In this document: one piece after another, positions 13,401-25,400 of the stretch
Position numbering within the stretch: position 1 is the first letter of the stretch
Layout of the letters: the number at the start of each line of letters is the position of its first letter
Source: Amia ocellicauda
Taxonomy: Eukaryota > Chordata > Actinopteri > Amiiformes > Amiidae
Reading direction: 5' to 3'
DNA: 64,000 nucleotides
Assembly: GCF_036373705.1 (NCBI RefSeq)
Contig: NC_089867.1
Coordinates: 2,634,501-2,698,500, forward strand
Notes under the pieces: generated by a model
Seen by the model: only the letters and a program-made list of their open reading frames with translations
Databases searched by the model: none
What the model was told of the DNA's origin: nothing
Translations under genes and position numbers: made by a program

Positions 13401-16400
13401 TTATCATTATTCATTATGGTCATTATTATTTCCCCCCTTCTAATTCTTAGGGAATTTCTGATACATTTTAATCCGATTCAAATTAAACTTCTTAAGCAGT
13501 CTTAAACAACGGTGTTGCTTTTCATTTTGACTATATTGGGAGAACCACTGGTGGTATAACAGCAAGCAGTTTGAAAAATGGATGTACAATAATGATAAAA
13601 TCAAAGGTGTCTGAACAAGAGGTTACTATTATATTTCAGATACAAGTCACCTCTAAAGACCTCTATCACCATTCTTGTTATAGGATTATGGAGTTTGTTA
13701 TAGTTGAGCTGACAAATATACAGCTTTCCCCCTTTTTTTAAAATAAATAAATGGATACATTAAATCTGTAATTGTATAATTGTGTAAGTTATTATTATAT
13801 GATGGCTATTATTTTGTTGTTTTTGTGGGTTTTGAATGTATTAATGTGTATTATGATGTTCATAATACATTCAATTAATACATTTAAAAACACAATTACG
13901 CCAAACAGTTATGTAGCCCCCGAAGAAACAAACAAAAAGGTGTCATGTTAACTGTAAGTCTTGCCAGTAGAGGTAATTTTGTTAGGGCTAATTATGGTTT
14001 TAAAACAATAAAAAAAAAAACAAAAAAAAACAGTTCCAAATCTGGAATTGTTAAATCAATACAGTATTAACTAAAATAGTCTAGAACTGAAATCCAGACA
14101 ATCACTCTGAAAAGTCAAGACAGGGCACTACCTCTACTGTCATTACTTTTTACCAGCATGTAAACTGAGCCAGAAGAAAAAGCCATTGTGTATTTCACAT
14201 ATTTACAGGCAGTGCATGAATTCACCTTCTCATGTTAAACTGGAATTACATCAGTCTTTTCACTGTTAAAGCAGCACCCTCAAGTGGTCATTCCACAGTG
14301 CAATGACACAACCAAGAATGCGTGTTTGCAGTATGCCTAAAGATCGATGCACAGACACAGGAAGTTAGCACATGCTACTAAATTCAGAGAAAGGTGAAGT
14401 TACCATACTGCACTATGAGCCCCATTACATAAACATTTGGGGTGCTCTGTGTTTGGCTCAGAGACTCTGGAAACTCAGGAACTTTACCAGATTGGAGGGA
14501 AATTTGGTATACAATTCTATACAATGCAGTGGTGAGCCTCATCTGCATGTTACAGGAAGTCAGTTTCACAGTCAAAGCAGTAAACTGAGTGGAAAGGTTA
14601 TTTTTATGTAAAAATACCCCCTGCAGCATAACCCAAAGAAATATTCTTGCATGATCAGTCAATATCACAGGTGGGGGGAGTTGAGCTGTATGTGTTCAGG
14701 TGTGGAGAAAGATGTTTTTCTTTTTTTGTTTTGTCCTGGGCATGTGTGGGATTAGAAATCTCATAATATTTGAGAAAAAGTTAACAGGGATGAACGGCAT
14801 ACAAACAGGCAGCATTGATGGTTCTTAAGGATCATGTTTGGCTAACAGACACACAAGGAATAGGGAACTTTTGTTACTACTTTAAAAGGAACCTTCTGTA
14901 GAACAAAAAATACACACACAGGAACAATGATAATAATCAAAAATATGAATAAAAACCTATGACAGAATTAACATTCATGGGAGTGGTTTGAGCTGTACTG
15001 TAATGTCTAGTGTTTTGGGGAGATTAAAAGGGAATTAACGCACTTCCTAAAATTATGGTTTTACAAATCTTAATGTGTTGCCAATAATGAATGAGTAAGG
15101 TGTGTAGGATTCTTTTAAGATGGTATTTTATTTTTTTTCCCAAAAATGTATTTTTACTTATTCCTTTTCTTTTACTTATTTGTTTTTATAACTTAAGTCA
15201 TTCCCAAACCTATAAGAATTGAAAAACAGGTTCAAAATTATCCCTTCTTATTTGAGAGATATGTAGAGTCATAAAAACACACTCACCTAGAGTTAATCCA
15301 CAATTGTTCACTTGGTGTGTCCTCAAATGAATGCTTGGAGTTTTTGTAGTTGATACTGTGGCCACTATGCACATTGATGCATGTGATTTTCGTGACCAGT
15401 ATATGTGATTAATGATTGTTTTTCCCACCATGTTTTATTTGCTGGCATGCTGATCTGGAGGTCAGCTTGACCAGATCTTTTCCGATTCCTCCTATTATGA
15501 TCAATGATTATGTAATTAAAATGTGTTAAATATTTGAAAAATGCATAAACACGCTAACTTTTACCATTGAACCAAACATCAAAACGGTGTCTAAATCTTC
15601 TAATGGGCATCGTTTCTGAAAATGATTCAACATGAGCTGTGCCAATTGAAAATATTTGTCAACCCCTATCTCCTGTTTCTTTACCCTGTAAAACAGATTA
15701 AAAAAAAATTACAGACAAGGAGAAAATAGTAATATAAAACGAAGGAGTCATACCTGTATCACTTCTAAATGGACTACTTTTCTTAAGTCAACTTTCTCAA
15801 AACTGTAGCAGCCATTTTACCCTGAATACCCTGGACTGTCCTAGAGGGCGTAACACCTAAGAATCAATGGCTTTCTTTTCACCTTTTTATTACCTATCAG
15901 TGCAAACGGTTTGTGCATTGTGCATATTTGGCCTAGTGTCTAAAAACAGTGGTGGATGGTTATACATGCAGAATGTATGTTCTGGAAAAGATTAATTGTA
16001 TTGGTAGGCTCCAGGAAAGGTATGGATGGTGATAGCAATATATTGCCACCTGGTAAGGCAACAATCATCATCATCTGACTTTAGCAGTCAAAGCCCCAAC
16101 CTAAATCCAACTGAACATTTCTGGCATGACTTGAAGATTGCTGTCCATCAATGCTACCTAAGGAACATGACAGAGCTTGAACAGTTTTGTAAAGAAGAAT
16201 GGTAAAATTCAATTCATGATCATTTTGGACTGTTTTATTTTTGGTAGGTGGCGGCACCTCAGGCTGGGGTGTTGGGATGGCATTTATTCTTAAATGATTC
16301 CTGGCTGTTATACAAAAGACAAAACTAATTACTTTCTGCAGATTGTACTGGAATAAGAAAGTAAGAAATTATTTTACGAAAACAATCACTTCAGAAAATC

Positions 16401-19400
16401 ACACATTTAACATGCATTACCATGCATTTGAGCCTATGCATACAAAGCCATGCAGGCAATCGGGATAAAGTGATGCAAATGTTGGAATGCACTCTGATCA
16501 AAATTCTATCTTTTAATGTGGGATTGGTTTGCTTGCACAATCAATCTGCACTGCACATAATTTTTTTCTGTTGTTGGAAAGGAGAAAAGAATAATGTTGT
16601 CTAGAGAAACTATAATAATATCAAGGAGTAAAAGTGTGAAACTAACTCAGTTGACTTGATAACAAAAATGTGCACGGGGGATGACAAATTCTGTGCTACT
16701 GTAGTTTTCCCACTTTCCAGAAAGTTATGACATAAACCATGAAATAGCACACATATGTTGGCTTTTGACATCTGCCATGATTTTGTGAGTTTTAGATTTT
16801 AAAGTGTTAAAAGTTGCTCATATGATAAAAACTAGAAAATCCCATACACCATACTTATTCATTATTAGCAACAGAAATACGCAGAGAACTATAAATGTTA
16901 GGCAACGCATTAGTTGCCCTTTAAGATCACTACCATCCTCCCAAAATAACCTACCAGTGATCTGTGTTGAAATCAAGTCTGATTCCAGCTACAACAGACT
17001 TTCTCAGGCTGTATGAAGCCCTTATTGTCACAACAAAAAAAATTTGTTTGTAACAATACATAGGTTAAACGACACTGGATTAAAATGAGTAAAATAGCAT
17101 GCGAGGCAATTCTGGTGCAAAACCTTATTAAATAAAAAAATAAAAATAAAAAAAGACTGATCTTAAAGTGTAATTCCAATTTATTCCAAACCAGCACTCA
17201 ACTTGCCTACTTCAAATCCACATCAAACCTTTCCATATCATAACAAGAAGGAAAATCACGACTTTAAGAAGATGTTATAATGAGGAGCCTTGTGGCTGAA
17301 AAACCTTTGCTGGCATGAGGAATACCTCACAAAGCCTAGAATAAGAACTAAACCATATCACTTCTGAAGTGATAACTGGGAGAAAAGTGTTAAGACTGTG
17401 TGAAACCATATTTGTCTTGATCAGCTCCAGGAGAAAACTGTGCGAGAAAAAAAAAGCAAGACGAATTTGAAATGTGTAATGTAAAGGTATGGGTATGGTG
17501 AATTAACAGGACATGCAGCACAGGCACAACATTATCCTGTTATTCAAAACAAAATGCAAAGCCCTTGTGCCTGGTTTGACAAAAGAAGTTGAAATTCTAC
17601 AAGGGTCTCTCCAGATGATAAAACATATTTCATAGTGGAAAATTAAATGAGAAAAAACTACTGGTTTTTAGCTTTAAACACAAATTGATCAGCTCATTTA
17701 ATGTAAACACCTATGCTACAGATGTAATTTTAAAATTAGTTATCTTATTAATGGTTTAGGTATGGAATTCAGAAAGTAAGGTCCCTACTTGGTGTGTGAC
17801 ATCATATTCTCTCAGATTGTTATACCTGAACTACATTTAGAATTTCAAAACCAGTATTTATTGAGAGACCAGCTCCTTTAGCTTAAGTCAACATTATTTG
17901 ACATATAATTTAAAAATGTACACACCCATTTCTTTGTAATCCAACACAAAAGGAATATACTGTACAAAATGATAATTGATGACACATTGACTGACCTCTT
18001 CAGTATCATGATTGTGCACTGCTGTTCTTTCAAAGTCTCCAAAGAGAGAACAGGCGATTCGAAGGGAGCCAGCTTTTTCAGAACTGGGGAGAAAATGTTA
18101 AATACAAAGTGTGACCAAGTGCTTGTTATATGAATAAATACAGAAGTGTAGTAAATGGTAGAGTTCTTTCAACAGAATAAGTCTATTTCAAATTGCCAAA
18201 AAAAGTCTATGAATAAACTAAGGAATGGTTCTAATTCTGGAAAACATTAAACATGTATTTAGAACAGGACTAACTTACTTGTACATGTTTTTCTTCATAA
18301 TCGAGTTAGCAGCATGTTTCTATCAACGTACAGAATCTGTTCAGACAGACATCATGCGATTGGTTTAGCCTTGCTTCACATACTGTGTCTCCAACCATCA
18401 ATGCATATGCAAAGTTTATTGAATATGACAATTTGCTTTTGTGTTTATTAACTTTAATGCAAAATCAAGCTGTGATTTTGACTAAGCATGTATAAATGAC
18501 TATGACATTTGCCATACTCTCTAATAGCTTCTAGAATGGCTATTTAGGAGGCACAGAGTGGACCAGTGATTTAGATGAAGAGGCTACTACCTGTTACCCT
18601 AATTAAGTCACTGAACCTTTTTTGATTCAGTAAGATAGACATTAAGACAGTACGGTGTGGATTGCAACACCACTAGCTTCTAATCTGGTTTGATGGTTGG
18701 CAGCCTGGACAGTGGCCCCAGATGAGAAATCCAAGGCTGTTGCAATGAAGCACACTTTTACACAGGTTTGTTAATTGTAATGCTACTTCAGTTCACACAC
18801 AGGTGTTTCTGCTTTGTTCTGGAAGTTATACTGCAGATTTTAACAATCATCATTTAACCAGTTTGAATAGAGAAAATGACTCATTCTCCAACTTTGTGCA
18901 GGCAATGAGCATGGAGAAGAAGAAAAACAGAGAACTGAGGTGGTCAGACATGATTTTGATTCACTTACCAGACATTTCTTCAAGGCTTTTCCATTGCACA
19001 AGGAACAGACCAAAGTACCTTTGAAGATCTCTGGAAAGACCTATTTTGTTTGCCACTGTCTGGAATGACATTTAGAAATAGATGTTGCACATGTACCTTC
19101 AGAAATGAGCAAATTACACAGACTGCATCAAGGGCTATTGAACGGTTAATCTTTACTGTTATAAGTTCTTTTTGTAGAAACGATTTGTCTGCATTGATGC
19201 TAACATTACAACATTTTAAACAAAACTGGCTAATGGGAATATCAGGAACCCACTGTAACATATGTGCCATACAAAGATCTGGTATATAGGAAGAATACAT
19301 CTCTGTCAAATCCGTTGATTGTTTGTCACATATTATTATTATAATTTTTATTTCCTGGCAGATGCCCTTATCCAGGGCGACTTACAACATAAGCACAATA

Positions 19401-22400
19401 CAAAGTATAAAACTGGCCTGATACCCAGGAGTGACACTGGGTTCTTAGGGGTTAAATAAATACTGTGGAGTCCAATGCTCAAGTTCACAGATTATGTTTT
19501 GCTGCTACAAGAAAATCATGGATGAGTCTGCTCCAGATTTGAAATTTCACAGGTGGTCCAAGAACATTGGGTGGTGGCCATTATAAACTTAAAAGGCAGA
19601 CACATTTTCCCATCAACACTATTACCAGAAACACGCACCTCCCATAGGGCCCACTAAATAACTGCCACCGTGAACAAATCCAGGCATGTCTGCAAAGCTA
19701 ACAAATGAGATCGAAAGGTTTAAAGATGGGAGAGGAGCCAGATCCTTTCCCTCCACTTCTCAATATTGAGACTTTCCACATTAAATCTATCGTGCGCAGT
19801 CCCAATGGTCCCAATTGATATTCTGGGTATCAGGGCAGTTTTAATTACTCACACTGAAACGTTTCAATAAGCATTACAACAGAACAGTAAACACAAATAT
19901 TTTAATGGATTTTTAATTTCACATTTCCTTAAAGAGATTCCTCCATGGATTTATAATGACAGGTTGTTTTAGTGCCTTGCTACATCACCCCTGAGCAAAC
20001 AACTTATACTCTTCATGCTTTCATTTTGTCAAGTTTACTTAATGCTTCAATGTATTTAGCAGTTATTTGTCAAGATTACATTGTCATCATTACTGAACCA
20101 CTTAGCCATTGTGTTTATACAAATGTGTCAGTTTTCCATGACTTTTCCCAGGCTGAATATGAAACCGGACGGTTTTTTTAAGACATGTGGAAATCCTTAG
20201 ATTTTTAAGTGCAAGTACATGTAGGATTTATTAAATGCAATTAGTATCATCTTAGTTCCAGAATACTAGATCATTACGTTTTTAAATACAGTGTCATGAA
20301 CAGCACCCAACAGTCTGGAAGTCACTAGTAAAGGTTTGATTAGAAGTACCCGAGGGTCATGAATCATTAAGAATAAACTAGTCCAAAGCAGTAACAACAA
20401 CCTCTCTCCTTTGCAGTTGTTTTGTAGAGGTTAACCTGGGTACATTAATTTCAAATACTCATGATCAAAGGAGTAATAAAGCAACATGTTGAAAGTCAAT
20501 ATTCATTTGTTAACACCATTAACAAACAAATGTGGAAAAGGGGAAAAAAAAAAGAAAAAGAAAGACATCAAAGTCAACGCAAGTCTGCACTGTGGCATAA
20601 ACTTTGATTTCGCAGCGTTAAGTTAAGCAGCATTAAGACAACAGTACATTTCTGGTAGAGACTGAAAACTACATTAATACAAGCCAAGTACCCTTGCAGT
20701 CCCTTAAAACAAATACATAAATGACTGTGATGTGTACTAAATACTGGTATAAAGGGTTAAATTCAGTGTTTGTCATTATAATGTTAGCTATAACGATATG
20801 TCAGACTGATCCCTGCCGAGACTCTAAGCAGTCATGTAGAATATCCTTTATGCTCTTATATACAACCAATATAGTAACTCAACTTTACAATACTGAATGC
20901 TCAACCTAATCATCCTCACGGTGTGGTTCTTCTTAAATATTGAATTTGTTTTGTGCACACGTGTTTGGATAACCTCAAAAATAACAAGGCCAAAGACTTG
21001 ACAGTAACACACAACTACAGCAAAACCGAGTACAGAAAAACATGGCACTCGTTACCTCCAGCAGTGTTTGGGCGGTGTCTGAAGTCTGAATGTCTGCCCT
21101 GATCTTCTGCAAGTCTGGAAGGAACACATCTAGGACTGCACTGACCTCAGTGATCCTGAAGGTCTCCTGTGAAGACAAGTAGAACATTCTGACCATTAAT
21201 GTGTCAGTGTGCTCCCATCTGGTTTCAAACAGCCACCAAAACAGAATGACACAGCTATTGGACTACTCAATAAGACTTTCCATACTGCCACTCCGAAGCA
21301 GTACAGGGAGCTCTAAAATGCACAGCTGGAGAGGAAATGGAATGTCTCCTGATTTTGGCCTTGGAGGTGGAGTGTAGCTCTAGTTTTGGTTTCTGCAAAT
21401 TAAGTAGGGCCTTGACCCCACACAAAACTAAACAGAGGCCTCACAAAAAACCCAGCTCAACCCTACCTCTTATTCTAAAAAAAGAACCTGTAGCCAAGTG
21501 ATATAGATCAAAAATAATTAAATAAGCTGAGATTCCAGTTTAACATCTTACGAATGCTCTTGAAAATTACGGCTATCAGGTCTAGGCTTGCACGTGAAAA
21601 CACACCTGGCTCATCATATAACAATATATACAAATTTGAAAAGCTAACAGCTGGGTCTTGTAAAACTATATTGGAGGTGCTACAAGCTGTAATGACACCT
21701 ACTGAAATGGGTGCATCTGTTCAACAAAAACAGCAATTTAGAAAATGCCTGCAAATAAGCAACTCAGATCATTGGAAGTTCACACAGCAAACAATGGAGA
21801 CCTATGAATAAGCATCATGACAATTAAATAAAAAGTACACTTTTCTCTGATTTACATTTTACTTACCTGTTGCATTTTTCTGAAGAACTTGCCAAAAATC
21901 TCAGAAGTTACAATGCTGGAGATGTCAGCCACTGAAAGGGGAATCATAAAAATAATGATATAACTCAGTTTTATATTTTATTCCCCCTTCGGCAATACAG
22001 ACTCTCTCACAATTAATCAGCTCTACTTATTTTATCTGGAGACATGAGAGTACTTTCAACTAACCTTGTTGGATAGTTATTTGATTTTTAAGGAAATTAA
22101 TAGCAGACCTGGAGACAGAGTTGCAGTGCTAATTCATAGAAAAACTGTAATAAGAAATGAGCATATGGATCACTTCAAGAAAACAGGCAAAAACAAAACA
22201 CTTTTACCATTTTATCAACATTTGTATAAAAATTTAAAACACCTCATATTAAAATGGTGAGTATCATAATCACTGTAGTTAAAGTAGTTAATCTGTAGTT
22301 GAATCTATAATTTAATAATGTATATTGTATACTGATCAGACATAACATTATGACCACTAACAGGTGAAGTGAATAACACTGATAATCTCGTTATCATGGC

Positions 22401-25400
22401 ACCTGTCAGTGGGTGGGATATATTAGGCACCAAGTGAACATTTTGTCCTCAAAGTTGATGTGTTAGAAGCAGAAAAAATGGGCAAGCGTAAGGATCTGAG
22501 CGACTTTGACAAGGGCAAAATTGTGATGGCTAGACGACTGGGTCAGAGCATTTCCAAAACTGCAGGTCTTGTGGGGTGTTCCCGGTCTGCAGTGGTCAGT
22601 ACCTATCAAAAGTGGTCCAAGGAAGGAAAAGCGGTGAACCGACGACAGGGTCATGGGCGGCCAAGGCTCACTGATGCACGTGGGGAGCGAAGGCTGGCTT
22701 GTGTGGTCCGATCCAACAGACGGGCTACTGAAAAAGTTAATGCTGGTTCTGATAGAAAGGTGTCAGAACACACAGTGCATTGCAGTTTGTTGCATATGGG
22801 GCTGCGTGGCCGCAGACCAGTCAAGGTGCCCATGCTGACACCTGTCCACTGCCGAAAGCGCCTACAATGGGCACGTGAGCATCAGAACTGGACCACGGAG
22901 CAATGGAAGAAGGTGGCCTGGTCTGATGAATCACAAGTTCAAGGTGTTGACTTGGCCTCCAAATTCCCCAGATCTCAATCCAATCCACCATCTGTGGGAT
23001 GTGCTGGACAAACAAGTCCGATCCATAGAGGCCCCACCTCGCAACTTACAGGACTTAAAGGATCTGCTGCTAACGTCTTGGTGCCAGTTACCACAGCACA
23101 CCTTCAGAGGTCTAGTGGAGTCCATGCCTTGATGGGTCAGGGCTGTTTTGGCGGCAAAAGGGGGACCTACACAATATTAGGCAGGTGGTCATAATGTTAT
23201 GGCTGATCGGTGTATATACACACACACATACACACTACCGGTCAAAAGTTTTAGGACACCTCAATTTTTCCAGTTTTTATTGACATTTACGCAGTTTAAT
23301 GTCTCAATGTACTCTGAAATGAAAACATAGAACAAAAACAATTGGAGCTTATTTTGTTACCCCCTCTGGTAGCCTTAAAAGGGCACCAAATCCATGTGCT
23401 TCTTTTATCCCATGTGTACTTTTCACTGTTGTGTTGTTTGTCAAGTGTTTGGTATCCCATGAAAGCTGAGATTCTCAGCTTTCTAATGATGTGAAGTTAT
23501 CTCTGATGTGAAAACATTTGACCCCCCCCAAAAAATTCTGAAAATTCTGAGTATAAAAGTGATGTGATACGATATGGCCTTCGCAGTCACCAGATCTCAA
23601 CCCAATTGAACATTTATGGGAGATTTTGGACCGATGTGTTAGACAGCACTCTCCACCACCATCAAAACACCAAATGAGGAAATATCTTTTGGCAGAATGA
23701 TGTTCCATCCCTCCAAGTAGAGTTCCAGAGACTCGAAGAATCTATGTCAAGAGCATTGAAGCTGTTCTGGTGGCTCGTGGTGCCCAACACCTTACGGAGA
23801 CACTTTATGTTGTTTTTTCCTTTAATTTGTCTCCCATCTGTATATATATGTTAATTCACATTAAGCTCCGATTAGCTTTTGCTTTCGTTCTGACTGTGTG
23901 CTTATTGTTTAAAGTATGTCTTAAAGCGTCATAGTGCTGAGGGAACAGGTTATTATTTTGTACTTACACAAAATAATGCATGTAAAAAAGTCCTGTTAGA
24001 AAACTCCTAAACAAACACACCCAAAAGAAATCTGAATAGTTATTTGTCAGATATAGAAAACAAAAGAATAGCACTACAGACAACATAACCAGCCCTATAT
24101 TCAGGAACCTGCACTACTGGGAGACGTGTAAATTGCACATTACTTCCGTTACAAAGAACCCTTTGCCCTGGCACAGAGCTTGTGAAGGCATGCCCACTTG
24201 ACATAGTAGCCCTGTACTGTGGTGTGGGAATAATCCGTTAAATATGCCGGATGAACTGGAAATGCTGAAATGTCTTCTGAAGACAATACATTATTCCTCA
24301 AAGTATTGAAACTAGTGTGTGTCAAAGCGGTAATTATTGGCAAAACAGGATATTTTTATAGATTATCCACAACTACCATTGGCACAAAGCCAGCACTTTT
24401 TCCCTGAAAACTGCTTAGGAGCAAAATAAGTAATGGTAGTCCCAACAGATACATGTCAGGATACTGATCTGCTTAAGTACTAGTGAGGGTGACAGCTGAC
24501 TCACCTTTCTGAAGGTACTGTTCCAGGTGGTGTCTCCTCTGGTCTGCCATTTTCTCTGTCATAGCCAGATAATATTTTGGTGGGAAGCGTGGGATACAGT
24601 CCTTAAAAACTCTTCTCAGCTAAAACAACAACACAAATCAATGGATATCCCCTTCTTAACTCATATGTAAAACAAAGAGAGATGAAGTGTATAAGGTCTC
24701 CGTCAATCATGTTGCAAATGTTCACAAGAGTGAAATATCATACTAGAATTAATTTTGTATTTTAAATTCCTTTTCCATTCTTTCTTTAAAAAAAAAAGAT
24801 GCAGGTGGAACACTGGATTTTCCACTTAACTGCATTCATACCTGCAATTTATATGCAATATACCAGTAATATATATATATATATATATATATACAGCTCT
24901 GGAAAAAATAAGTCTAAATAAATGGTCTCAATTTTTTCCAGAGCTGTATATATATCTGATTAAGGATAATCAACTTCAAATCTGATTTTTTTTTTATATT
25001 ACTATTCTGCAGATTACACATATAAAACAGAGATTCCAGAGTATATTTTTCAGAAAAGACAACTGGTCCAATTTACACATCTCAAGCATAAACAAGAGTC
25101 TTAGGTTATCAGCTAACTCAGCACTTGATAATTCATATAATAAAGTAAATACAACAAATGTTTCTTTATTGCCTGCACATACAATATAACATCTAAAACA
25201 AGACCTGGCACTACAGTGTCAGGTCTTGTCACTCCATAAGCAAACTTCCCCCTTTATTCATTATTAAGTTTTTTTTTTAAGTTATGAATGTTAATTGTAC
25301 TTATTAATTGGAGCTCATTTATCATATGAAATTCTTTAAAATAATGAATCTTAACAAATGACAATGTATAGTGGGTGAGGTTCGTGTTTTGGAGAGAAAA

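Noticed and set aside
15565..15685. A 40-codon open frame on the minus strand with a good acceptor (TTTTACAG) and donor (ATG|GTAAAA) between snx31 exons 7 and 8.
   Set aside because: Exon 7 (ends phase 2) joins exon 8 directly and restores the conserved protein. Inserting this 121-nt piece would shift the frame into an early stop. The sequence resembles no part of SNX31. Kept only as a possible cryptic or poison exon.
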